Assembly (NCBI GenBank): GCA_045601245.1
Contig: JAZRZH010000033.1
Location: forward strand, 1 to 50,452
Length of the DNA stretch: 50,452 nucleotides
Reading direction: 5' to 3'
Source: Cacconaster sp045601245
GTDB taxonomy: Bacteria > Bacteroidota > Bacteroidia > Bacteroidales > UBA932
Of the stretch, positions 22,094 through 29,921 are shown in pieces. Position 1 is the stretch's first letter; each line of letters starts with the position of its first letter. Position numbers and translations under genes: made by a program. A model generated the notes under the pieces. The model worked only from the letters and a program-made list of their open reading frames with translations, had not been told where the DNA came from and searched no databases.

Positions 22094-24163
22094 ATGAAGA
22101 TATTATTACGTGCTTTGGCAATATTTTCATCACTGGCGCTCCTGGCAGGCTGCGCCAAGGATGAACCACTGCTCGTCGGGTCACGTTCCGGCAATGTCAT
22201 AGAGGCCCGAATAGACGGGGATTACACCAAGACGAGCCTCAGCGGCAATGATGAGGACGGCTATGACGTGCTTTGGAGCTCGGGAGACGAGTTCGGACTG
22301 ATCTACAAATACGGAAGACAGGGGTCCTATCTCGGCTTTTCGCGTTATCTCCTCAGCGGCGGGGCCGGTACGTATAATGCTACTTTCCGTGCGCTTGAGG
22401 ATTTCATCAGTGATACAGCCGTTCCTATGTGCGCCCTGTATCCCGCTTCAATGATCTCGCAGGATATCAAGGGCGGGACATCCAGCTATATACATCATCT
22501 TTTCTGGCCTTCGCAACAGCAATACACTGAAAGCAACGTTATCGGTGCGCCTATGTATGCGCGTGTCGAAGATCTTGAGGAGCCGGCGATGTTCCGCAAT
22601 CTCGGCGGCCTGCTGAGGCTTACGGTCAAGGGATCGGCGGATGTGACTTCCATCACATTGACGGCTGACCAGACCATAGCAGGGGACTTCGAAATCTCCA
22701 GCGTTGACAATCCTAAAGTAAAGTTCACTGATTCCGCCGTGCACAGCATAAGCCTCGATTGCGGAGACGGCGTGCAACTCGACCAGGACGGCGTGGATTT
22801 CTATTTCTCGCTTCCGGAAGGTATATATAGCGGTGTGCAGATGCAGTTCTTCGATGCTGACGGTGTATGCTCTACAAAGACAGCGGCAGGCGATATAGTC
22901 ATAAGTCGCAGCCAGATTACGGTTGCGACGATGGACGGCATACGCCCTTCGACTTTCGGCACTCTTGTAAGGATTACCCGTGAGTGGGATGTGACCAAGG
23001 ATGATATCATTTCCAGCCTATCAAGCCTTCTATCCGGCTCTTCAATGTCAGGTATGGGTGATCTTCTCGGTCTCATAGTCAAGAACGGAGCCCACCTGGC
23101 CGCTATCGAATATCTGACCGAGGGTCCTGGCGGCAGCACCATCACAGCCTCTGGTACGGTGATTTATCCTCAGGTAAGTGACACTGTCATTTTCTCGCGC
23201 ATAGTCAGCTTCCAGCACGGCACCTGCGATATGGCGGATGCGCCGTCGCTGCAGACGATTGCCACCGAACTCGTGCCTTGCGCTGTCGGCAAAAATATGG
23301 ATCCAAGCTATCCGTTTATGTTCCTGTCGCCGGCATTCCGGGAGTGGTATGTAGGCTGCATGGCGGATTACCTCGGCTACGGTGTCAGCCAGACATCGGA
23401 CCGCCAACATCCATATCTTCACGTCGGCCTGACCGGTACCACCTGCGCTGATATGCTCAAGGCTGCCGAGGAATACATAGTTCAGAAGGATCTGAACATT
23501 GCGATAAATAAAGCAACCGGCAGTCCTGACATCGATCTGGTGGGCTATTCGCAGGGGGGAGCCGCCACTCTCGCCACGATGCTCGAGCTTCAGCGCCGCG
23601 GTGGATACACCAATCGCATACACGAGGTATGGGCGGGTGCAGGACCTTACGATATACCGGAATTTCTGAATTATTTCAAGTCGCAGACTTCATATCAGAG
23701 GACGGGATACATACCGTTCTGCTTCCGCGGCATTTGCTACGGAGAAGGCCTGGACCTCAATTGGGCGAATATCTACACTGATGCCGGAAAGGCTGATTAT
23801 ATCGAGAACATCTGCAGCACCAAAGAGGTGAGTGCGCTCACGGGTCTGCTAGGCAATGACGTGACCGGCATACTTAATGAAGATTTCTATGCGGAAGGCT
23901 TCGACTCAAATCCGGATGTTCTCAGCCTGTATTCCATTCTACAGAAGAATTCCCTGACAGAGTGCAGGAAGCCTGCGGCAAGCCTGATTCCTAAGATCAA
24001 ACTATACCACAGTCTCAACGATAATACGGTACCATATGCCTGCTCGGCGAATCTCCAGCAGGCCTGGGGCTGCGCTCCGGTCAATATGCTCAATCCAAAC
24101 GATCACGTGGAGGCAGGAGTGTCATTCCTGCTGGAGTACTGCGGTATTGGAGGATTTCTATAA
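22094..24163 (+). CDS. Fimbrillin-like (Mfa-type) domain fused to a secretory-lipase-like alpha/beta hydrolase, lipoprotein
   Basis: A 689-residue lipoprotein (lipobox LAGC, Cys20) from the ATG at 22094. Residues about 35-285 resemble Mfa-like/fimbrillin adhesin domains (KTSLSG..VLWSSGDEFGL, MYARVEDLEEPAMFRNLGGLLRLTVKG, FYFSLPEG). Residues about 295-689 form an alpha/beta hydrolase most like the secretory lipase (LIP) family. The nucleophile elbow is GYSQGG with Ser486, the acid candidate is Asp643 (SLNDNTVPY), and His671 (NDHVEAG) completes the triad. It should hydrolyse ester bonds at the cell surface. The GlpT-type transporter gene starts 15 bases downstream. Lipid or glycerol-ester substrate is inference from family and neighbour. 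Confidence 0.78.
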   Translation: MKILLRALAIFSSLALLAGCAKDEPLLVGSRSGNVIEARIDGDYTKTSLSGNDEDGYDVLWSSGDEFGLIYKYGRQGSYLGFSRYLLSGGAGTYNATFRALEDFISDTAVPMCALYPASMISQDIKGGTSSYIHHLFWPSQQQYTESNVIGAPMYARVEDLEEPAMFRNLGGLLRLTVKGSADVTSITLTADQTIAGDFEISSVDNPKVKFTDSAVHSISLDCGDGVQLDQDGVDFYFSLPEGIYSGVQMQFFDADGVCSTKTAAGDIVISRSQITVATMDGIRPSTFGTLVRITREWDVTKDDIISSLSSLLSGSSMSGMGDLLGLIVKNGAHLAAIEYLTEGPGGSTITASGTVIYPQVSDTVIFSRIVSFQHGTCDMADAPSLQTIATELVPCAVGKNMDPSYPFMFLSPAFREWYVGCMADYLGYGVSQTSDRQHPYLHVGLTGTTCADMLKAAEEYIVQKDLNIAINKATGSPDIDLVGYSQGGAATLATMLELQRRGGYTNRIHEVWAGAGPYDIPEFLNYFKSQTSYQRTGYIPFCFRGICYGEGLDLNWANIYTDAGKADYIENICSTKEVSALTGLLGNDVTGILNEDFYAEGFDSNPDVLSLYSILQKNSLTECRKPAASLIPKIKLYHSLNDNTVPYACSANLQQAWGCAPVNMLNPNDHVEAGVSFLLEYCGIGGFL

Positions 24164-24178
24164 TGATATAATGATATT

Positions 24179-25552
24179 ATGGCACGTTTTCTAGATCCGC
24201 CAAAGGCGAAACCACAACTTCCTTCGGACAAGATTCCGGGGACATACCGAAAGATGAGGCTTAAGGTCTTCCTTGGAGCATTCTTCGGATATGCAGCGTA
24301 TTATCTGGTACGCAAGAATCTTTCGATAGCAGCACCTGATATGATTGCGGAGGGCCTTCTCGACAAGGCCGGCGTCGGTATCGCGGCTTCCGCACTTTCC
24401 ATCGCATACGCTTTCAGCAAATTCATAATGGGCAGCGTCTCCGACCGCTCTGATGCCCGCAAATTCCTCGTTCTCGGCCTCCTGCTGGCCGCAGGCGTGA
24501 TGATAGTCACCGGCATTCTGCCTTACAGTACCACCAACACCGCGCTCAACGTGGGCATCATCTTCGTGGCTATGCTCGTTGTCGGATGGCTTTCCGGAAT
24601 GGGATGGCCTCCTTGCGGCCGCGTGATGGCGCACTGGTTCTCCCAGAGCGAGCGCAGCTTCAAGATGAGCATCTGGAACACCTCCCACAATGTCGGTGGC
24701 GGCTCGATGAGTCTCCTTGTGAGCGTTGGCATCGTCATCATGGTGGCCCTCGGCTTTACTGAACAGACCTGGCGTGCGGCCTTCATTTTCCCGAGCATCG
24801 TGGCCATTGCCGTGGCCATCTTCTGCTGGTGGGCCCTGCGCGACCGTCCGGAAGCCTGCGGACTTCCCGCAGTGGAGGACTGGCGCAATGACCACAGCGG
24901 CAAGAAGGCGGCTGAAGGAGAGGAGGAGAAGATACCTTTCAAGCGCCTCTTCATTGACTATGTTTTCAAGAACAAGCTGCTCTGGAGCATTTCGCTTGCA
25001 AATGCGTTTATATATATGGTACGCTACGGCATAGGTGACTGGGCCCCTACATATCTGCAGGAGACCGGCATAATGAATGCAGACCAGAGCCGCATAGCAT
25101 TCGCGCTCTACGAGTACGCGGCCATTCCTGGCACGATCATTTGCGGATGGGTGTCATCAAAGTTCTTCAAGGGCCGCTGCGCTCCGGTAAATGTGATATT
25201 CATCATACTGACCCTGATAGGTATACTGCTTTACTGGAAGGTTGCTCCTGTATCTCCTGCCATGGTTTACATATCCCTGTCGCTCATCGGTTTCTGCATC
25301 TACGGTCCGGTGGCGCTCATCGGTATCCAGGCGCTGTCGCTCGTGCCTAAGAACGCTGCGGGAACTGCCGCGGGATTCTCCGGCCTGTTCGGATATCTCG
25401 TGGGAGATGCGCTCCTTGCAAAGATTATTATGGGCAGGGTCGCGCAGAACTGGGGATGGAACCCGACCTTCTGGATGTTTGTGGTCGGAAGCATTATCGC
25501 CATCGTTCTCTGCTTCCTGTCAGACAAGAAAGAGGCCGTTCCGGCCGAATAA
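24179..25552 (+). CDS. glpT: GlpT/UhpT-type organophosphate:phosphate antiporter (MFS)
   Basis: A 457-residue twelve-helix transporter of the OPA family within MFS. The N-terminal signature GYAAYYLVRKN carries Arg45, at the same position as the substrate-binding Arg45 of E. coli GlpT. The second phosphate-binding arginine is Arg282 in MVRYGIGDWAPTYL, a segment almost identical in GlpT. GMGWPPCGR in helix 4 is also typical. It would import sn-glycerol 3-phosphate in exchange for phosphate across the inner membrane. Hexose phosphate (UhpT) is a less likely alternative. It lies 15 bases after the lipase-fusion gene, and its stop is 2 bases from the stop of the convergent AraC gene. Confidence 0.88.
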   Translation: MARFLDPPKAKPQLPSDKIPGTYRKMRLKVFLGAFFGYAAYYLVRKNLSIAAPDMIAEGLLDKAGVGIAASALSIAYAFSKFIMGSVSDRSDARKFLVLGLLLAAGVMIVTGILPYSTTNTALNVGIIFVAMLVVGWLSGMGWPPCGRVMAHWFSQSERSFKMSIWNTSHNVGGGSMSLLVSVGIVIMVALGFTEQTWRAAFIFPSIVAIAVAIFCWWALRDRPEACGLPAVEDWRNDHSGKKAAEGEEEKIPFKRLFIDYVFKNKLLWSISLANAFIYMVRYGIGDWAPTYLQETGIMNADQSRIAFALYEYAAIPGTIICGWVSSKFFKGRCAPVNVIFIILTLIGILLYWKVAPVSPAMVYISLSLIGFCIYGPVALIGIQALSLVPKNAAGTAAGFSGLFGYLVGDALLAKIIMGRVAQNWGWNPTFWMFVVGSIIAIVLCFLSDKKEAVPAE

Positions 25553-25554
25553 GA

Positions 25555-26445
25555 CTATCCGTTCCTGCGGTAATCCGACGGAGACATTCCCGTCTTGGTC
25601 CTGAAGAACCGCGTGAAATGGTTGGAATATGTGAAGCCCAGCTGTTCGGCAACGTCGCTGACCGAAAGGTCTGAATGCCGCAGCAGGGCTTTCGCTTTTT
25701 CAAGCAGTTTGCCGTGAATGTATTCCTGCGCCGTCATATGGGCCTGGCGCTTGACCATTTCGCCGAAATAGTTCGGTGAGAGATGGAACTGTTCGGCGCA
25801 CCAGGCGACAGTCGGCTGGCCATTCCTGCTGGACATCTCAGATGCGCCTATGTAATTATCAAGAATGCTCTCCAGCTTGATTAGAAAATCGTTGTTCTTG
25901 AGTTTTCGTGTGTCGAACTGCCGTTCATAATAGCGGCGGCAGTAACTCAGCATCTGTCCGATGCCAAGGCGCAGCATATGGCCGGTGAGTTCATCATCAG
26001 GGGCATAGAGTTCGGCGTTGATATTTGCAAAGCAGTTCATCATCACGCGCCGCTCCGTCTCCTTGAGCTCGAGCGCTTCGGAGACCTCGTAATCGAAGAA
26101 GTTGAACATATAGAAGTCGCGTCCGAGACCGGTGTTGGCGATGAGCTCCGGGCGGAATGCGAGCATCCAGCCCTTCGGGCGGGCCGACGGGTCAAGGTCC
26201 ATAGATACGATGTCGCCGGGTTTCATCGTGAAGACGGTGCCGGTCCCGTAGCGTATGCTGGAGTTGCGCAGGTGGAGTTCTCCGAATGCGGAGTCAATCA
26301 TTACTACGCAGTACATTCCGAGGTCGGTGGGGGAGAAGAGACTGAGGTCGGCGCGGCCGAGGTCCGCCACACTTACGTGAGGATGCAGCGTCGGTTGTCC
26401 GAAGAACCGGTTAAATTGGTCTATTGTTTCTATTTTCCTTATCAT
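25555..26445 (-). CDS. AraC-family transcription regulator
   Basis: A 296-residue protein. Residues about 1-150 form a cupin-like ligand-sensing domain (SIRYGTGTVFTMKPGDIVSMD). The C-terminal part, about 190-295, holds two helix-turn-helix motifs, with the family signature SDLSVSDVAEQLGFTYSNHF and FRTKTGMSPSDYRR. It is probably an activator and needs an effector, identity unknown. It is transcribed away from the tryptophanase-family gene across a 213-base gap holding repeated TTGGTA sites, so control of that gene (and of itself) is likely. This is inference from gene order. The gene converges on glpT with only 2 bases between stops. Confidence 0.9.
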   Translation of the reverse strand: MIRKIETIDQFNRFFGQPTLHPHVSVADLGRADLSLFSPTDLGMYCVVMIDSAFGELHLRNSSIRYGTGTVFTMKPGDIVSMDLDPSARPKGWMLAFRPELIANTGLGRDFYMFNFFDYEVSEALELKETERRVMMNCFANINAELYAPDDELTGHMLRLGIGQMLSYCRRYYERQFDTRKLKNNDFLIKLESILDNYIGASEMSSRNGQPTVAWCAEQFHLSPNYFGEMVKRQAHMTAQEYIHGKLLEKAKALLRHSDLSVSDVAEQLGFTYSNHFTRFFRTKTGMSPSDYRRNG

Positions 26446-26470
26446 ATTATACTGCGTTTTGTTATTTGCC

Positions 26471-26580
26471 CCAATGGATATTGGTATTTATCGGGGCGAA
26501 ATTAGTTAATTATCGTTGATATTGGTATATGATTTTGGTATCAGATGCTATAATCGTTGAATTTGGTATATATTTCGGTA
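26471..26580. promoter_or_regulatory. Direct-repeat operator array between the AraC and tryptophanase-family genes
   Basis: TTGGTA occurs at 26481, 26522, 26535 and 26563, with a variant (TTCGGTA) at 26574-26580. The sites at 26481, 26522 and 26563 are spaced 41 bases apart, exactly twice. The last two form part of a longer direct repeat beginning ATCGTTGA and carrying a second site about 12 to 13 bases on. The first copy lies in an inverted repeat CCAAT/ATTGG (26471-26484). Paired direct half-sites are the usual binding pattern of AraC regulators. Confidence 0.65.
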
Positions 26581-26612
26581 AAATCTATCCTGTAACTTCA
26601 GTCGCCAACATC

Positions 26613-26620
26613 TACTTTTG
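26613..26620 (+). promoter_or_regulatory. -7 promoter element TACTTTTG of the tryptophanase-family gene
   Basis: Exact TAnnTTTG, 38 bases before the ATG at 26659. No good -33 TTG is present upstream, which fits a promoter that depends on an activator bound at the repeats ending at 26580. Confidence 0.6.
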
Positions 26621-26658
26621 TCATCGTTAAAAACAGAAACAATCAAAAACAGATAATT

Positions 26659-28107
26659 ATGGCAGTAAAATTCTATGAGAGCGGGAACCAGGTTCCACTC
26701 GAAATGCACAAAGTAAGAATGGTCCAGAAACTCAGTCTTCTCCCTGTGGAGGATAGATTGAGAAGAATCCAGGAGGCAGGCAACAATACCTTCCTTCTCG
26801 AGAACAAGGATGTTTTCATCGATATGCTCACCGATTCAGGTGTCAACGCAATGTCCGATCTCCAGTTCGCCGCTATGCTTCAGGCGGATGACGCATATGC
26901 AGGATCGGCCACGTTCCTCCGCGTCAAGAAGGCTGTGAAGGAGGTGTTCGGCACCGATAACGTGCTCCCGGCACACCAGGGCCGCGCGGCTGAGAATATC
27001 CTCGCGGAGGCTTATGTAACTCCTGGCAAGGTGGCGCTGATGAATTTCCACTTCACCACCACCAAGGCCCATATCACCAGACTCGGCGGAACCGTGGAGG
27101 AACTCGTTGACCCGAAGGGACTTCTTCCGCAGACCGACGATCCGTTCAAGGGTAATTTCGACCTTGCCAAGCTGAAGGAACGCATCGACGAGCTCGGCGC
27201 TGAGAATGTCGCTTTCGTCAGAGTGGAGGCGGGCACCAATCTTATCGGCGGACAGCCTGTAAGTCTCGAGAATATGCTCGCCGTGACCGATATCTGCCAC
27301 GAGGCGGGTGTCAAGTCAGTGCTCGACGCATCATTGCTCCAGGACAACGTTTACTTTATGAAGACCCGCGAGGCCCGCTGCAAATATATGGATGTCAAGG
27401 ATATCTACCACCTGCTGGCGGATCATTTCGACATCGTCTACTTCTCCGCACGCAAGCTGAGCTTCTCGAAGGGTGCGATCATCACCAGCAAGGATGCGAA
27501 GTACACCAAGGAGATGATGACATTCGTGCCGCTCTACGAAGGCTTCCTCACATACGGCGGTATGGACGTGCGTACGATGGAGGCGCTTGCGCAGGGTCTC
27601 TACGAGTCCCTCGATATGGAATACATCAGCCAGGGTCCTGAATTCATCTCATACCTCGCAAAGGAGCTCGATTCATACGGCGTGCCTGTGATCCTGCCTG
27701 CCGGCGGTCTGGGATGCCACATCAATGCGGGTGAATTCTGCCCGAATCTGCCGCACAACCAGTATCCTGCGGCGGCTGTGGCAGCGGCGCTCTACATTGC
27801 CGGCGGTATCCGCGGTATGGAGCGCGGAACAATGTCCGAGCAGCGCGAACCGGATGGTACTGAACCATACGCGGCGCTGGAACTGCTCAGACTCGCAGTG
27901 CCGCGCCGCGTATTCACGCTTTCGCAGATCAAGTATGTCGCCGACCGCGTCAAATGGCTCTGGGACAACCGCAGCCTCATCGGAGGTCTTGAGTGGGTCG
28001 AGGAGCCTGCTGTCCTCCGCTTCTTCTTCGGACGTATGAAGGAGATCGGCTACTGGCAGGAGGAGCTGGCGGAGAAGTTCAAGAAGGACTTCGGTGACAG
28101 CCTCTAG
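26659..28107 (+). CDS. Tryptophanase/tyrosine phenol-lyase family beta-eliminating lyase, divergent
   Basis: A 482-residue PLP enzyme of the TnaA/Tpl fold. Family marks are LTDSGVNAMSD (57-67), PAHQGRAAEN (104-113), GTNLIGGQPVS (192-202), PLP-binding Asp223, the PLP lysine Lys266 in FSARK, YGGMD, and LLRLAVPRRVFT near the C terminus. Tryptophanase makes indole, pyruvate and ammonia; tyrosine phenol-lyase makes phenol. One conserved residue is changed: the Arg three positions after the PLP-binding Asp, which contacts the cofactor in both enzymes, is Leu226 here. The loop after Lys266 also differs from the usual pattern. The substrate is therefore uncertain and no gene name is given. An AraC regulator and repeats lie upstream. 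Confidence 0.8.
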   Translation: MAVKFYESGNQVPLEMHKVRMVQKLSLLPVEDRLRRIQEAGNNTFLLENKDVFIDMLTDSGVNAMSDLQFAAMLQADDAYAGSATFLRVKKAVKEVFGTDNVLPAHQGRAAENILAEAYVTPGKVALMNFHFTTTKAHITRLGGTVEELVDPKGLLPQTDDPFKGNFDLAKLKERIDELGAENVAFVRVEAGTNLIGGQPVSLENMLAVTDICHEAGVKSVLDASLLQDNVYFMKTREARCKYMDVKDIYHLLADHFDIVYFSARKLSFSKGAIITSKDAKYTKEMMTFVPLYEGFLTYGGMDVRTMEALAQGLYESLDMEYISQGPEFISYLAKELDSYGVPVILPAGGLGCHINAGEFCPNLPHNQYPAAAVAAALYIAGGIRGMERGTMSEQREPDGTEPYAALELLRLAVPRRVFTLSQIKYVADRVKWLWDNRSLIGGLEWVEEPAVLRFFFGRMKEIGYWQEELAEKFKKDFGDSL

Positions 28108-28121
28108 AAGAGCTACTCTTC
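28107..28121. other. Small hairpin spanning the convergent stop codons
   Basis: GAAGAG (28107-28112) pairs perfectly with CTCTTC (28116-28121) around a 3-base loop. It touches the stop codons of both convergent genes, whose ends are 5 bases apart. Without a T run it is at best a weak terminator or RNA 3' end. Confidence 0.4.
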
Positions 28122-29228
28122 GTTGAACTCGCGCTTGATGAAGCCCTGTTCGATCATAACTTCCCTACGGAATTTCTCCATGAAATCCTTGGGGAAGTTT
28201 GTGTTTACTATATCCACCTTATTCTCGATCCAGAAATCGAGTTCTTCGGGTGTGACATCCCATACTGCCATTGTCATTCCGAGTTCGTGGGTCTTCCGGA
28301 TGTCGTCGACGGTTTCCTTGAGGAGACCTGACATAGGATACGGGCCTGAGAGCTTGGCGGCTGCAACCTCTTCCGGGGTCTTGTAGTCGTCACTGGTTTC
28401 GTCAAGATATCTTACGATAGCGTCCGGGCGGAGGCCGTGGAGATATACGCAGGCGTCATAGCAGAATGTGATGTACTCCATCTGTTCGGCCATTCCGTAC
28501 TTGTCGACGAGTGCGAGGGTGGAATCGATGGCTGCCTTGGTGCGCTCGAAGTCCTTATGGGTCTTGATCTCGAGGATCATCTTGACCGAAGGGACCTTTT
28601 TACCCTGTGCGAGATATTCGTCGAGGGTAGGGAGCGGTTCACCGTTGGCGAGGGTGTATTTCCGGGCGGTCTCGTAGTCGGTATCCTCGATGCGGTACTG
28701 TGTGCTGTCGAGCTCGAACTCACCGTCGTGCTGTACCATAACTACGTTGTCGGCAGTGATCCAGATGTCGAATTCGCTGCCATAGAATCCATAGAGCTGC
28801 GATGCCCTGAGGGATGCGAGGGAGTTTTCAGGAACGTCGGCGTGATAGCCGCGGTGTGCGACGATCTTCACCGGTCCGCGTGCGAGACGCGCCTCGTCAT
28901 TGATTGTGATTTCGGTGGTTGCTGCAGGGTATTCCTTTCCCTTCGGAGTGACGAGTGTGATTTCGTATGTGCTGGTATTCATCTTGTCGGCAAGCGTGAT
29001 GATGGCCGTGTTGCCGAGTACGATGGCGCCGCAGTCGTATGTCACCGTGCCGCCGGTGGTGAGTCTGAATGAATCGCCCGGCTTGAATCCGTTGCCGTGG
29101 ATGACAAGCTCTCCGTTGTCCGGGAGCCAGACTGCTGTCGGTGCTTCGATGTCGGTGATTTCGCGCTCCGGCTCACAGCCGGTGAGGAGCGTTGCGAGGA
29201 GCGCCGTTGCAAAGAGGAGTCTTTTCAT
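28113..29228 (-). CDS. Glycerophosphodiester phosphodiesterase lipoprotein with N-terminal Ig-like domain
   Basis: A 371-residue lipoprotein (lipobox LTGC, Cys18). Residues about 25-112 form a small beta-sandwich resembling IPT/TIG-type domains (GELVIHGNGFKPGDSFRL). Residues about 118-360 form the GDPD TIM-barrel. Catalytic residues of the HR(n)ExD(n)H pattern are present: His125-Arg126 (AHRGY), Glu152 and Asp154 (SEFDIWIT) and His167 (VQHD). Late motifs are MTMAVWDV and DIVNTNFP. It would cleave glycerophosphodiesters to glycerol 3-phosphate and an alcohol at the cell envelope, which a GlpT-type transporter (encoded at 24179) could import. It is the third gene of a minus-strand operon. Confidence 0.9.
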   Translation of the reverse strand: MKRLLFATALLATLLTGCEPEREITDIEAPTAVWLPDNGELVIHGNGFKPGDSFRLTTGGTVTYDCGAIVLGNTAIITLADKMNTSTYEITLVTPKGKEYPAATTEITINDEARLARGPVKIVAHRGYHADVPENSLASLRASQLYGFYGSEFDIWITADNVVMVQHDGEFELDSTQYRIEDTDYETARKYTLANGEPLPTLDEYLAQGKKVPSVKMILEIKTHKDFERTKAAIDSTLALVDKYGMAEQMEYITFCYDACVYLHGLRPDAIVRYLDETSDDYKTPEEVAAAKLSGPYPMSGLLKETVDDIRKTHELGMTMAVWDVTPEELDFWIENKVDIVNTNFPKDFMEKFRREVMIEQGFIKREFNEE

Positions 29229-29255
29229 TTTTTATTTTGATTTTGTCGTTGATGT

Positions 29256-29921
29256 TCAGTTTGCGTCCGCATCGTCGGAGAGGAGCGCGCTGATGAAGAA
29301 CTGCTTGCGCTGCTCCTTGTCGATGGGGAAGGTGCCGAGGCGGTATTCGTAGCTTATGCCGTCATCCAGGTTGCCGACGTAGAGGGCCGCGAGGTCGGAG
29401 AGGAAGAGGCGCGCGTAGCGTGTCTCGTTCTCTTCCTGCAGTTCCCGTATGTATGATATCGTCTTGAGGACCGTGGCCTCGTTGAGAGTCTCCTGACAGA
29501 AGATGAAGAGTCCGAATTCGCTGAACTCCCCGTAGAATCCGTTCGCCACCTTCCATACTTTGCTGCGGATAATCTCCCGCAGGGGCTGGGCCATCTCCCA
29601 GTATCCGCTCTCCATCCGGCCGATGTACCGTCCGTTCTGGAGTCCGTAGGCGTAGCCGTTCTCTATGATGCTCTCGAGTTCGATCCTGTCGGATGTGTCG
29701 ACCGGACGGATACCGGCCATCTCCTTGAGCAGCACCTTTGCGGCGGGCTTCCCGCCCTCTATGGCGCGTGTCACCTCGATCCCGAGGCGGTGTCCGTCAG
29801 CGGACTGCAGGTCGGGACGGTCGAGGTTCACCAGGCCGTCGAACTTGTGGCCCAGCAGGGTCTGCAGGGCTGTGGCGGCATAGCGCTCGAAGAAGCAGGT
29901 GTCGTACTTGCGGTAGGCCAT
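29256..29921 (-). CDS. Protein with a PD-(D/E)XK-nuclease-like motif, function unknown
   Basis: A 221-residue cytosolic protein. The ATG at 29921 shares one base with the TAA of the preceding gene (TAATG). The frame stays open to 30302, but that part overlaps the DUF5362 gene in another frame and reads like out-of-frame sequence (Arg/His-rich), so it is rejected. Glu12 in an N-terminal helix, Asp37 in RPDL and Glu49 in GIEVT match the order of the PD-(D/E)XK nuclease core, with Thr51 where Lys is usual. This could be a degenerate or inactive nuclease fold, or chance. No other motif is recognised. It lies between a membrane protein gene and a glycerophosphodiesterase gene in one operon. Confidence 0.6.
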   Translation of the reverse strand: MAYRKYDTCFFERYAATALQTLLGHKFDGLVNLDRPDLQSADGHRLGIEVTRAIEGGKPAAKVLLKEMAGIRPVDTSDRIELESIIENGYAYGLQNGRYIGRMESGYWEMAQPLREIIRSKVWKVANGFYGEFSEFGLFIFCQETLNEATVLKTISYIRELQEENETRYARLFLSDLAALYVGNLDDGISYEYRLGTFPIDKEQRKQFFISALLSDDADAN

